Below, piece by piece: positions 14,789-23,296 of a stretch of 26,294 nt of DNA; position 1 is the stretch's first letter; the number at the start of each line of letters is the position of its first letter. The notes under the pieces are model-generated. The model saw only the letters and a program-made list of their open reading frames with translations. It searched no databases and had not been told where the DNA came from. The stretch comes from a virus, in the IMG/VR virus record IMGVR_UViG_3300031565_004895, positions 1-26,294 of that record. One strand, 5' to 3'. The position numbers and the translations under genes are program-made.

Positions 14789-16518
14789 GCAAGGAAACTC
14801 CAGACCAGGGCGTCAAGCGGTTCGAGCACCGGGCCGGAACGGAGGAGGTTCCGACCATCGGCGGGATGTCCCGCCTGGGCGACGAGGCGCAGATCCCAGT
14901 CCGACAGCACCACCTTCTCGTGAACGTCCGGTTCGGGCCGGGCGAGATGAGCTCCCGCCCCGGCCTCGAGGAGACGGACGACCTGGGCGAAGCGGCGTGC
15001 ATCACCGGCCTCATCGAGACGGTCGAGAACACCGGCACCGGCGGGGGCCTCGTGACCGGTCTCCTCACGGGCTACTGGTACGGGTACGGCCCGGACCCCA
15101 GCAACGACCACTACCTCTACCTGAACCCGGATGATGACGACGCTCGGATCTCCGGCGACCCCACCCAAGCTCGCCCGCTCATCAAGACGCCGGCGGTGTT
15201 CGGCGACGGGGCCCACGTCACCGAGAGCTTCTGGCCCGCAGGCGGGATGATATCGCACTACTGGGGGATATTGGGATGTGGGCCCTCAGAGCCGGTGGTG
15301 GGCCCGCTCAACCCGTTCACCTTCCAGGGGAACACTTGCGTTCTGGGCGGCACGCCAGACCTCGGCATCTTCGCGGTCGTGGCCGCCGACGACAACAGCT
15401 CCGGGGCCCTCAACCGCATCAACAACTTCGGCAACTACGCCCCCGTGTCCTCGGTCATTCGCGAGGAGATCATCGGCGGCGCGGTCACCCAGGTGCTCTA
15501 CTTCAGCGCCACCGACGGGAACGTCTACCGCTTCGACGGGACGACCCTGAGCCTCTGGTGGAGCGCGACAGTGGCCCTCGCTGAGGTCTTCTACTGGAGG
15601 CTGTTCGTCTCCGGCCAGGAGATGCTCCTCCTGGGCGACCACACCGTGGCGGTAGATCTGTCAGGTAGCGCTTTGCCGCCCGGGACTGCCACATTCGGGC
15701 AGGGGGTCATCTACTATCAGGCGGCCCCTGGTGGGGTGATCTCGTTCTGCTCGATCACGGCCACGAACTACAGTATGAATCGCGACCCGGTGACGGGAGA
15801 GACGGCCAACCGCTCTATCGGCTGGACCGGGGCCACCCGCTACCGGGACAAGTGGTTCGTCTTCCTCCAATGCCAGCCGGCTAGCCAACACACTCCGCCG
15901 CCTTACCTCATCCCGGAGGCCTACTCTCAGATCCTCGAGGCGACGGTGGGGGCCGCAGCCCTGTCCTTCACGGTGGTCTGGGACGACGTGTTATTTCTGC
16001 CCGGGCCTGGGGGCGAGCCAAGCCAGGTCTACGTTTCTCAGCCGGTGACATTCAAGGATGATGTCTACTTCTTCACCGGGTGGTTCTCGAGGTGTGTCGG
16101 GAACGGTTCAGATATACGGATCCCGGAGGACTTCTTTCCAGACGACCACTCTCTCTGGCTCGGGAGGTTCGACGGGGTGACGTGGGATCCGTTCTACGTC
16201 AATCTTCTGCAAGTGTTCCCCTGGGACGGTGCCGTTACGGGGGCTTTCTTCGAGCTCGCACAGCCCAACTGGCTGTACCCGAACGGGGACATCCTGATTG
16301 CCAGCGTCTCCGCCGCCCCCCTCGCCGCCCCTCCCGTCCCGCCGGTGGAGTCCCTATACTTCTGGCGGGATGTGGACGCATTGGGGCCATTCCCCTTCGG
16401 CAACGTCGAGGACGTCCGTTTCGTCACCAGTCCGGGTCTGCCGCCCACAGCGGGCTCATTGCTACTCCCTCTGGGCTCCAAGAGCGTGTACTACGCGATC
16501 CCGGACGAGGTGGACTGA
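14785..16518 (+). CDS. Tail hub / stabilisation-like protein 1 (propeller-like)
   Basis: A 577-residue protein with a TTG start at 14785 overlapping the adaptor stop (TTGA), with GGGAGGGG just upstream. The N-terminus has the pattern of short-tail hub proteins: VRQHHLLVNVRFGPGEMSSR followed by PGLEET, i.e. a run of strands and then an RPG loop. The remainder is beta-rich with repeated blades separated by Gly/Pro loops (for example VLYFSATDGNVYRFDGTTLS and DVYFFTGWFSRC). Propeller-like plugs such as P22 gp10 follow the adaptor in related phages, and this gene lies in that slot. I infer a tail hub or plug. A receptor-binding or glycan-cleaving role cannot be excluded. It overlaps the next gene by one base. 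Confidence 0.65.
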   Translation: MSKETPDQGVKRFEHRAGTEEVPTIGGMSRLGDEAQIPVRQHHLLVNVRFGPGEMSSRPGLEETDDLGEAACITGLIETVENTGTGGGLVTGLLTGYWYGYGPDPSNDHYLYLNPDDDDARISGDPTQARPLIKTPAVFGDGAHVTESFWPAGGMISHYWGILGCGPSEPVVGPLNPFTFQGNTCVLGGTPDLGIFAVVAADDNSSGALNRINNFGNYAPVSSVIREEIIGGAVTQVLYFSATDGNVYRFDGTTLSLWWSATVALAEVFYWRLFVSGQEMLLLGDHTVAVDLSGSALPPGTATFGQGVIYYQAAPGGVISFCSITATNYSMNRDPVTGETANRSIGWTGATRYRDKWFVFLQCQPASQHTPPPYLIPEAYSQILEATVGAAALSFTVVWDDVLFLPGPGGEPSQVYVSQPVTFKDDVYFFTGWFSRCVGNGSDIRIPEDFFPDDHSLWLGRFDGVTWDPFYVNLLQVFPWDGAVTGAFFELAQPNWLYPNGDILIASVSAAPLAAPPVPPVESLYFWRDVDALGPFPFGNVEDVRFVTSPGLPPTAGSLLLPLGSKSVYYAIPDEVD

Positions 16519-18581
16519 TGGCGATAATCCCCGTCTGGCAGAAAGTCGTCGGCGGCGTCGCTGAGACGAACGTCGGCGAAGGGGTTTACACCTCCGACTA
16601 CTGGGAGGCCCAGGGGATCTACTCCACCACCAGCCGCCCCTGCATCGTGGAGTTCCGCGGGGACTACTACATCGTGGGGGCGTACACCCGGCCCGTCTAT
16701 CGCTCGATCGCTACCAAGCTCTTCTACCCGGCTGGCGTCGTGCCCCCCTTCTTCGCGGTCGCTGGGGCCCTGACCGGAACCGGCACCGGGGTCAGCGGCC
16801 TCGCCCTGGGGTACATCACCTTCCTTCAGAAGCTCGGCGACCGGGTGCTCCAGGAGTCGAATCCGTCGAACGTGGTGGACTTCGGAACGATGGCCGGCCA
16901 GTTCCGGTCGTGGTCGAACATCCAGAACTCCGGCCAGGAGAGCCACGTCACCCACGTCCGCGGGTACGTCTCGATGGACGGGGCCGACTACCGCATGGCC
17001 TGGGAGGCCCCCTTCGGCCTGACGACAATGGTGGAGGCCGTGGCGACGACGCGGCTCTCCCACAACGGCCCGGACTTCGACCACAATATCCCGCCCTCGG
17101 GGCTCCAGTTCGCGCACCCCTTCGCAGGCCGGATGTTCTACGCCAACAACTCGAAGCATCCATACCGGGTGTGGTTCTCGAAGGCGGGGCAGCCCCAGTA
17201 CGTCCCCACCGATCAGTTCCGCGATACCTTCGCCCGCGAGCCAATCACCGGGATCTGGAGGGGCCGCAACGAGCTCGTGGTCTTCTGCCAGCGCAACTGC
17301 TACCTCATCCGGCAGTTCGGCACCGGCGAGAACGACTTCGTGCTCGAGCGACTCGACTCCGACGTGGGGTGCATCTCGCACTTCGGGATCCAGGAGATCC
17401 ACAACCGGGTCTGGTTCCCCGCCGAGGATGGCATCTGGATCTACGACGGGGCCTTCCACTACCTGATGCCGGATCTGCGGAAGCTCTGGCAGACTGACTA
17501 CGCCGCGAACAAGGAGCAGTTCCGCGGCGGCTTCGGGGCCCAGGATCGGATCAACAAGGTCTACGTCTTCTTCACCAACCGGCCCGATCAGGACGAGTGG
17601 GAGAACACGGAGCTCGAGCCCGGGACGGTTCGCTACGTCGGCTACTACGCCAACTTCGAGCCCTCGATGCTCGGCCAGGAGCGTTACCCGGACTGGTCCC
17701 TCGACATGCTCGACCGCTTCGACTCCGCGGCTCTCTACACCATCGACGGGGAGATGATGATCGCCTCCTGCGACGGCATCGTGCGGAAGCAGTCCGACAC
17801 GAACGGAGACGACGACGGAGACCTCATCGGCAAGGAGCTCATCGTCCGCACCGGCCACCGTCTGATGTACGAGCCCGGGGGCGACATCCAGAGCGCGAAG
17901 ACGCTGAAGCAACTCTGGTCCCACGTCGAATCCGAGCAGACCGCCTGGACCCTGCGGTGTCTCGGCGGGGACGCGGACGCCTGGAGGCAGATCCCGCCCG
18001 ACAACGTGAACGAGTTCTGGAAGGACTCGAAGGCGGCCTCGGAATTCACTCGCGGGATCACCCTCTCCGGGAACACCTACGTCTACCACTACTGCGCGAA
18101 GAGCGTTCACTTCCACCTCCCGGAGAAGGTCAGCGGGCGCGGGTTCACCTTCGAGATCCGCGGCACCACGCCGATCAACCTCAAGTACCGGGGCTTCGGC
18201 GGGTTCTGGGCTCCTGGGCCTGCCCAGCGTTCCCCGATGAGCCGCGAGCTCTGCACCTATGGGACGGTCATCACAGAGGGTTCCCACACGGCCCCGGTTG
18301 GATCCCTTACCGTTAACCATCTGGACGACGGCAGCGTCGGGGTCGTGTACTGGCGCATCGAGCTCCTCAAGGCATCATCGCTTCAGCCAAATCCGGACTG
18401 GACGGTCGTCCAGACGGACGAGGGGACGAACCCCCTGACGGTGCTGGTCACGCTGGCTCCTGCCGATGTCGGGTGGCCCCACATCGCCCGCGTCACCGGG
18501 TGGGACAAAATAATCCCGACCTTCCCGGAGTGGGAGCCGTGCGGCGCGTCTGCCGACACTACCATCACGGTTGTACCGTAA
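16518..18581 (+). CDS. Tail hub / tubular-like protein 2 (propeller-like)
   Basis: A 687-residue protein from the ATG at 16518, sharing its A with the previous stop (TGATG). The longer upstream frame is shadow in the previous gene. A beta-propeller-like core is visible: PFAGRMFYANNSKHPYRVWF (201-220), GIWRGRNELVVFCQRNCYLI (245-264), then CISHFGIQEIHNRVWFPAED (285-304) and GIWIYDGAFHYL. This series, in which a displayed parameter is compared with the device state, is typical of phage tail hub and tubular B-like proteins. After about residue 560 a separate beta-sandwich-like domain follows (TYGTVITEGSHTAPVGSLTV). Its place directly after hub protein 1 suggests both form the tail below the adaptor. 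Confidence 0.7.
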   Translation: MAIIPVWQKVVGGVAETNVGEGVYTSDYWEAQGIYSTTSRPCIVEFRGDYYIVGAYTRPVYRSIATKLFYPAGVVPPFFAVAGALTGTGTGVSGLALGYITFLQKLGDRVLQESNPSNVVDFGTMAGQFRSWSNIQNSGQESHVTHVRGYVSMDGADYRMAWEAPFGLTTMVEAVATTRLSHNGPDFDHNIPPSGLQFAHPFAGRMFYANNSKHPYRVWFSKAGQPQYVPTDQFRDTFAREPITGIWRGRNELVVFCQRNCYLIRQFGTGENDFVLERLDSDVGCISHFGIQEIHNRVWFPAEDGIWIYDGAFHYLMPDLRKLWQTDYAANKEQFRGGFGAQDRINKVYVFFTNRPDQDEWENTELEPGTVRYVGYYANFEPSMLGQERYPDWSLDMLDRFDSAALYTIDGEMMIASCDGIVRKQSDTNGDDDGDLIGKELIVRTGHRLMYEPGGDIQSAKTLKQLWSHVESEQTAWTLRCLGGDADAWRQIPPDNVNEFWKDSKAASEFTRGITLSGNTYVYHYCAKSVHFHLPEKVSGRGFTFEIRGTTPINLKYRGFGGFWAPGPAQRSPMSRELCTYGTVITEGSHTAPVGSLTVNHLDDGSVGVVYWRIELLKASSLQPNPDWTVVQTDEGTNPLTVLVTLAPADVGWPHIARVTGWDKIIPTFPEWEPCGASADTTITVVP

Positions 18582-18599
18582 AATGGATAGGGGATTCTG

Positions 18600-19676
18600 A
18601 TGGGACGACAAGGCGACGACGACTACGACCCTTCCACTGCGCGCGCACGCTCGTCCGGGGGCTACAATCCTCCCGCGGGTGGAGCAGCTCCACAGCCGCC
18701 GCCACAGACGCCGGCCGCACCGGCCGCACCGGCCGCACCCCAGGGCTACCAGGGCGAGCGCCGCGACGACTCCTCCGTGGGGGAGAAGGACTGGGATCCC
18801 AACTGGGAGAAACGGGTCCACAAGAAGCTCCCGGGCGAGAAGGGCGACCTGAACGACCCGAAGTACCGCGACTATCTGAACCGGAAGCTGAAGAAAATGC
18901 GGAAGGGTGGCGGGCAGCCCAAGCCCGTCCCCGGCGGGACCGAGCCAGGAGACGGCTCCGGCGTGCCCACCGGCGGCGTCGATCCGCCCCCCACCGGCGG
19001 CGTCGATCCGCCCCCCACCGGCGGCGTCGATCCGCCCCCGACCGGCGGCGTCGATCCGCCCCCGACCGGCGGCGGGGGCCCGGTCAACCCGGTGGGCGGC
19101 TGGATGCCGAATCAGGCCGCGCTCCCGTGGGGCGGGGGCGGCCGTGTGAACTGGGGCCAGGGCCCCGCTCCGAGCCAGGGCTATCCCGGCGGCGGCGCAG
19201 GCTACCCCGGAGCTCCGAACTACCCGGTCCCAGGCCAGAGCTCTCCGCTCCCCGGCTATCCGGGTGGGCCGGTGTCGACAAACCCGGGACAGCCGAATCC
19301 GTCCACAGCCGGCGGCTATCCCGATATGCCCCCTGCCGGCCACGGCTATCCCAAATGGCCCCAGAACGGCCTCGAGGACAGACAAGCTCCGGGAGGGAAT
19401 GTGGATCCCACCCAATATCCCCAGGCCGGCGGCGGTGCCGGCGACTCCAAGCAGGAGAGCTACGAAACAGGCAGACAGCCCGGTCCCCAGCAGCCCAATA
19501 CCGGCGGCGGGCCCCGTCGGCTTGGTCCCGGCGAGACTCCCCCTCCAGGCCGCGGCTACCCGCGGTGGCCCGGAGGCCGAGCTCCCGAGTGGGGCCCCCG
19601 CAGGCCGTGGGGCTCCGGGCAGCGACAGGTGGATCCGATGGCGGCGTATCAAGCGACTCAGGGGAGGACCTTCTGA
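18600..19676 (+). CDS. Pro/Gly-rich disordered virion protein with tandem repeats
   Basis: A 358-residue protein with AGGGGA before its ATG. It is dominated by Pro, Gly, Tyr and Gln. Residues 35-50 are Pro/Ala runs. A charged helical patch (KDWDPNWEKRVHKKLPGEKG and LNRKLKKMRKGG) covers about 60-102. Four perfect TGGVDPPP repeats follow (about 124-155). Residues 165-340 are Gly-Tyr-Pro-rich with recurring GYP elements, including GYPKWP and GYPRWP. The sequence should be largely disordered. Such proteins can be ejected internal proteins or flexible surface material. No enzymatic feature is visible. It overlaps the next gene by one base and opens the block of unusual proteins that runs to the window end. 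Confidence 0.75.
   Translation: MGRQGDDDYDPSTARARSSGGYNPPAGGAAPQPPPQTPAAPAAPAAPQGYQGERRDDSSVGEKDWDPNWEKRVHKKLPGEKGDLNDPKYRDYLNRKLKKMRKGGGQPKPVPGGTEPGDGSGVPTGGVDPPPTGGVDPPPTGGVDPPPTGGVDPPPTGGGGPVNPVGGWMPNQAALPWGGGGRVNWGQGPAPSQGYPGGGAGYPGAPNYPVPGQSSPLPGYPGGPVSTNPGQPNPSTAGGYPDMPPAGHGYPKWPQNGLEDRQAPGGNVDPTQYPQAGGGAGDSKQESYETGRQPGPQQPNTGGGPRRLGPGETPPPGRGYPRWPGGRAPEWGPRRPWGSGQRQVDPMAAYQATQGRTF
18969..19064 (+). repeat. Four tandem 24-base repeats encoding TGGVDPPP
   Basis: Four head-to-tail copies start at 18969, 18993, 19017 and 19041, with a partial fifth at 19065. Copies 1 and 2 are identical and copies 3 and 4 are identical. The two pairs differ only at the last base (C versus G). This points to recent slippage or duplication. 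The period is a multiple of three, so changes in copy number keep the frame. Confidence 0.95.
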
Positions 19677-19939
19677 TGCCGGCGAAGCCTGTCACTCCGA
19701 TGGGGCAGAAAGGTAGCGGGCTCTGTCCTGGCGGGACCGAGAGCAAGTCGATCCCGAATCCCAAGGCCGGTGGCCCGGGCGAGCCCCCGTACATTTCCGA
19801 GTGCGTCCCGATGGGGATGAGCACAGCGGACCAGTTCGGCTCGACGGGCCCGCGCTCCGGGATGACCTTCCCGCAGGCGCAGCCCGCGCAGGCGTTCAAC
19901 GCGATGAACGAGCAGCAGGCCAGAAAGGCAAGGCAGTAA
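19676..19939 (+). CDS. Small Pro/Gly-rich protein
   Basis: An 87-residue protein with GGGGAGGA upstream of an ATG that overlaps the previous stop (TGATG). The middle is Pro/Gly-rich (NPKAGGPGEPPYISECVP) with cysteines at about residues 17 and 43. The C-terminus is a short helix, PAQAFNAMNEQQARKARQ. The segment PAQAFNAM recurs as PAQAYNAM in the protein at 20899, which suggests a shared binding or sorting element. No family is recognised. It is co-translated with its neighbours and is likely a minor virion component. Confidence 0.7.
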   Translation: MPAKPVTPMGQKGSGLCPGGTESKSIPNPKAGGPGEPPYISECVPMGMSTADQFGSTGPRSGMTFPQAQPAQAFNAMNEQQARKARQ

Positions 19940-20886
19940 TGGTAGGAGCACTTGGCGGCGGCGGCTCTCCGGGCGGCGTCGAGCAGCCGGAATTCAACCC
20001 TGACGGGAGTCCCCGTCCGAAGGTCCCAGAGGGCCGCGGCCGGAACAGTGACTTCCGAACGCAGCCCTGCCCGGAGGGGACGTACAAGCAGTCTAACGGA
20101 ACCTGCGCGGGCGGGCGCGATAACCAGGCCGGGGCAGGACTGATCCCCTGGGGCGAGCCGTGCCCAGGTGGGATTGGCACGGCGGGTGGGGTCAGGGATC
20201 CCGACTGGTGCCACAGGAACCTGAACAGCGGCCCGAGTGGCGGCGGCATGGGGGGCTTCCCCGGCATGGGTGGCATGGGTGGCGGAATGGGTGGCGGCGG
20301 CGGAATCCCCGCTGGCGACGTCAAGCGCCCGAAGCTCCCGCCCATCGACCCCCAGGCAGAGTTCGACCCGGAGCTCGAGGCGTACCGTGAGCAGTTCAAG
20401 GGACACCTGGGGAATCTCGAGCAGGGCACGGGCCACGCGATGGACGTGCTCCGGGGCGGGCAGCAGGACGCGCTCGAGGCCGACGTGGAGCGAGCTCGTC
20501 AGTCCGCAGCGGCGTCGGGTATCCCGTTCAACGAGGCCGAGTTCAGATCGGAAGCCTCCCGAGGCATCAATGCCTCGATGGCCCAGGAGAAGCTCGGCCG
20601 CGAAGCGATGATGACCCAGGCGTACACCCAGGGGCTCGGGATCATCGCGGAGCCGGCGTCGGAGCGGTTCAACCGCCTCGAGCTCGACCTCCGGCGTGAC
20701 GTGGCCGACTCCGAATCGGTCCTCGACCTCTACGGCCGCGACATCCAGAAGTACGGCGTGGACATGGCCGCCGCGACCGCCGCCAACAACGCCCTGATGT
20801 CCTTTTACTCGCAGCTCATGGGCGGGATGATGAGCGGGATCGGAAGCGTCGGCGGCAACATCAGCTACAGCAACCAGTATTCGTAA
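19939..20886 (+). CDS. Gly/Met-rich probable internal/ejection protein
   Basis: A 315-residue protein with its ATG fused to the preceding stop (TAATG) and AAGG upstream. The first 130 residues are Gly/Pro-rich, with four cysteines (CPEGTYKQSNGTC, then EPCPGG and DWCHRN) and a run of GGMGGFPGMGGMGGGM type. Residues 145-295 form a long helical domain (for example QFKGHLGNLEQGTGHAMDVL and AEFRSEASRGINASMAQEKL). The end, LMGGMMSGIGSVGG, is Gly-zipper-like and could insert in membranes. That combination resembles proteins ejected at infection, but no homologue is recognised. The bias toward Gly and Met at the N-terminus is striking. Confidence 0.75.
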   Translation: MVGALGGGGSPGGVEQPEFNPDGSPRPKVPEGRGRNSDFRTQPCPEGTYKQSNGTCAGGRDNQAGAGLIPWGEPCPGGIGTAGGVRDPDWCHRNLNSGPSGGGMGGFPGMGGMGGGMGGGGGIPAGDVKRPKLPPIDPQAEFDPELEAYREQFKGHLGNLEQGTGHAMDVLRGGQQDALEADVERARQSAAASGIPFNEAEFRSEASRGINASMAQEKLGREAMMTQAYTQGLGIIAEPASERFNRLELDLRRDVADSESVLDLYGRDIQKYGVDMAAATAANNALMSFYSQLMGGMMSGIGSVGGNISYSNQYS

Positions 20887-20898
20887 GGGAGACTCACG

Positions 20899-21636
20899 AT
20901 GGCACTCGACGAAACGTCGCAGGCACCAGTTCCGGGCCCTGGCCGTGGGGAGTTCCGTCAGCGGAGGGGTCAGATGGGTGGCGGCTGGAATTTCATGAGC
21001 AGCATCACCCCGATGCTCGAGGCGATGTTCAATCGCTACGACCGCATGGGCCGGATTGTGGAGCGCGATGCGGCGCTCTCTCCGTCGCGGAACCAGCTTG
21101 CCTTCCAGCAGCAGCAACAGCGATGGGAGGACGAGAACAGGGGGGTCCGAGAAGACCGGAATCAAGCCAAGATCGACCGAGACCGTCAGGCAAAAGCAGA
21201 TTCAAACGCGGAGACCGACCGTCGGGCGCGGATAGGCGAGGCGTATCGCCAGAAGGCCCTCCTGGCCTCCCGAGGGGTCGTCGCGGGCCCCGGCTCCGGG
21301 GCAGAGTTCGCGCACCAGTCGGGCGCGCAACTCGATGCTTACGGGACCGACATCGGCGGCGGATACACCCAGGGCACGGGGGAGAAGCCACCCGTCAGGT
21401 ACACGCCCGGGGTCGCGGATGACGTGACATCCGGCGGCGCGGGCGGCGTCTACGTCACTCAGAACGCCTCCCCCAGCATGGCGTCGGCCCCGCCTGCTCA
21501 AGCCTACAACGCGATGCTGGCGCAAGGGGGCTTCGGCGGGATGAGCTACCAGCCGTTCAACACCGGATTCATGACGGACTTCGAGTCGGCCAACATCGAC
21601 AAAGAAGAGGACGAGAAGCGCCGACGAGGGTTCTGA
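20899..21636 (+). CDS. Gln/charged coiled-coil protein, probable virion component
   Basis: A 245-residue protein with AAGGGAG before its ATG. A Pro/Gly/Arg-rich start leads into a helix (NFMSSITPMLEAMFNRYDRM) and then a long polar helix rich in Gln, Glu, Asp and Arg, residues 65-120 (QQQQQRWEDENRGVREDRNQ and on). This should be a coiled coil. The later part is Gly/Ser/Ala-rich, contains PAQAYNAM near residue 200, and ends in a charged KEEDEKRRRGF tail. No catalytic or membrane feature is visible. Position among other biased proteins suggests an internal or ejection protein. Confidence 0.72.
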   Translation: MALDETSQAPVPGPGRGEFRQRRGQMGGGWNFMSSITPMLEAMFNRYDRMGRIVERDAALSPSRNQLAFQQQQQRWEDENRGVREDRNQAKIDRDRQAKADSNAETDRRARIGEAYRQKALLASRGVVAGPGSGAEFAHQSGAQLDAYGTDIGGGYTQGTGEKPPVRYTPGVADDVTSGGAGGVYVTQNASPSMASAPPAQAYNAMLAQGGFGGMSYQPFNTGFMTDFESANIDKEEDEKRRRGF

Positions 21637-21637
21637 C

Positions 21638-21829
21638 GTGTCTCTGAAAAACTGGAAGAACTTCAAGTGGCCCTACGAGCAGATGGACCGCTTCACTCGC
21701 TCGGAGCCCTTCCCTTCTGGTGAGCTCAAGGATACCTACGTCACCGGGATGGGGAAGCCTCGGAAGAAGGACACGAAGATGATGTACAACGCCTTGCAGA
21801 AGCGGTGGGTGAGGAAGAAACCGTCATGA
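21638..21829 (+). CDS. Small basic protein
   Basis: A 63-residue protein beginning at GTG, with GAGGG seven bases upstream, one base after the previous stop. It is rich in Lys, Trp and Tyr (SLKNWKNFKWPYEQMDRFT) and ends in a basic KRWVRKKPS tail, so nucleic-acid binding or charge neutralisation in the capsid is conceivable. The TGA overlaps the start of the next gene (ATGA). No family is recognised. Confidence 0.6.
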   Translation: MSLKNWKNFKWPYEQMDRFTRSEPFPSGELKDTYVTGMGKPRKKDTKMMYNALQKRWVRKKPS

Positions 21830-22158
21830 GCCCGAGAACGAACTACGACACACGCGAGACGCCCGGGGCCGAGGACTATCGCCGTCGCCGGGACGCGAAG
21901 ATCGCCAGGAACCCTCGTCGCCAGAACCGTGGCCGTCTCCGCCCGGGCGGAGCGCACCGCGAGGGCGACTACCGTTCCCCGGAGGAAGTAGCCGAGCAGG
22001 ACGACTACGAGTTCGAGTTCGGTTCGGAGATGGACCGCGAGTACGAGCTCAACCGTCGAGCGGCCGGCCCGATCGTGAGCGGCGGTGAGGACGACGAGTT
22101 CACCACCGCCGACGCCGCCGAAGCCCTGGCCGATCGCAAGAAGAAACGGAGGAAGTGA
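21826..22158 (+). CDS. Highly charged small protein
   Basis: A 110-residue protein from the ATG at 21826, which overlaps the previous TGA. An in-frame ATG at 21805 gives only seven further residues and lacks the overlap. The N-terminal half is Arg-rich (DYRRRRDAKIARNPRRQNRG), the middle acidic (EEVAEQDDYEFEFGSEMDRE), and the C-terminus a short helix plus basic DRKKKRRK. It is almost certainly disordered or partner-dependent. A DNA-binding role in the virion is possible but not shown. Confidence 0.65.
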   Translation: MSPRTNYDTRETPGAEDYRRRRDAKIARNPRRQNRGRLRPGGAHREGDYRSPEEVAEQDDYEFEFGSEMDREYELNRRAAGPIVSGGEDDEFTTADAAEALADRKKKRRK

Positions 22159-23285
22159 TGGGCGGCTCGAATCCCAGCATCCCGTACTACGGCCAGCGCA
22201 AGGTCGAGAAGCCGACAATGGACTCCTTCATGGAGGGGATGGAGCGTGTGATCCCGCGCTGGCGACGGGGCGACGACGGAGCCCTCGACTTCGGAGTCAC
22301 ACCGTCTCGGTCCACCGTGCGCGACATGGCGGCGGCGACGGCCCCGGAGCCCAGGGATATCGACAAGAAGATGCGGGAGGAGTACGCCAAGAACGAGGCC
22401 CGCAGCGTGGCGGCCGGCGAGGCCCCGCGGAATACGACCGACCCGGCGAACCCCCCGACCGACCCGGCCGAGCGGAAGGTGGGGACCGGACAGCCGCTCA
22501 CCAGTCACACCCCGGTCGCCGAGCGCAGGGCTTCCGAGGCGTCTGGCGACGGCCCCGGAATCGTGCGGATGCCCGATGGCCGCATCATCGTCTCCGGTGA
22601 TCCCATGGCGGCGGCGGCGGGCGGTGGCTCGATCGACCCCCCCGGGGCTCGAGCGAACGTCGTGTCCGGGGTCGCCGGCTCGGTCTTCTCGTCCCCGGAG
22701 CGTGCCCTGATCGGCTCCGGCGGCGCGAACATGAGTCAGGTCAACCTTCCGACCGACGAGGACCGCTCCCCCGGATGGGCCACGCGCAAGGTGTACAACG
22801 ATCTCTACGCTTCCGGCGATCTGTCGATGGACCCGCGCAACATCGAGGACCGGCGGAAGTGGGAGTCGTCCGAGGAGGCCCGCGAGAGCGACATCGAGCT
22901 CGCCCGCGCCCGCCGGGACGCCGCCATCATGCAGTCCCAGGTGCAGCCCGTCGACCCCTACCGGATCGCGGAGATCGAGGCCGAGGCGAAGTGGGGCGGC
23001 AAGGCCGTCGAGCTCGAGGCCGAGCAGCGGAAGATCGCGTCGGCGCTCGGGTACTACGCCCACATCGGAAAGCAGATGGAGGCCATTCAGGAGCAGCTCT
23101 CGCAGATGGATCCGGGATCGGCTCAGGCCGCAGCACTTCAGGAGACGCTCGATCGTCTCACCACCGAACGCCGGGAATGGGCGAACATTGCCCAGGGATT
23201 CAAGATCCAGGACCCGAAGTTCAACCCCTTCGCCGCGATGATGGGCGCACTGACCCCCGCTCCGGCACCGGGGGGGAGCGAATAG
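22158..23285 (+). CDS. Coiled-coil protein with disordered centre, probable virion component
   Basis: A 375-residue protein. The ATG at 22158 is chosen because GGAGG lies five bases before it and it overlaps the previous stop (TGATG). A GTG three bases upstream is the alternative. Residues 1-100 are charged and partly helical. Residues 100-190 are Pro/Gly/Ala-rich and low complexity. Residues 200-350 are helical with heptad-like spacing (YRIAEIEAEAKWGGKAVELE and KQMEAIQEQLSQMDPGSAQA), likely a coiled coil. The tail is Pro/Ala-rich. No catalytic motif is visible. It sits directly before the giant gene and is likely assembled with it. Confidence 0.72.
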   Translation: MGGSNPSIPYYGQRKVEKPTMDSFMEGMERVIPRWRRGDDGALDFGVTPSRSTVRDMAAATAPEPRDIDKKMREEYAKNEARSVAAGEAPRNTTDPANPPTDPAERKVGTGQPLTSHTPVAERRASEASGDGPGIVRMPDGRIIVSGDPMAAAAGGGSIDPPGARANVVSGVAGSVFSSPERALIGSGGANMSQVNLPTDEDRSPGWATRKVYNDLYASGDLSMDPRNIEDRRKWESSEEARESDIELARARRDAAIMQSQVQPVDPYRIAEIEAEAKWGGKAVELEAEQRKIASALGYYAHIGKQMEAIQEQLSQMDPGSAQAAALQETLDRLTTERREWANIAQGFKIQDPKFNPFAAMMGALTPAPAPGGSE

Positions 23286-23296
23286 CGAGGGGGTAG

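Noticed and set aside
16080-16517. 146-codon upstream extension of hub protein 2
   Set aside because: Lies inside hub protein 1 in another frame. The ATG fused to the previous stop at 16518 is the better start.
16491-18320. 609-codon open frame on the - strand
   Set aside because: Antisense shadow of the second hub protein, with shadow-type composition and no recognisable motif.
18969-19064. CRISPR-like repeat array
   Set aside because: The units are directly adjacent without spacers and encode an in-frame peptide repeat.
19084-21165. 693-codon open frame on the - strand
   Set aside because: It runs opposite four coupled + strand genes, crosses their boundaries, and has typical antisense composition.
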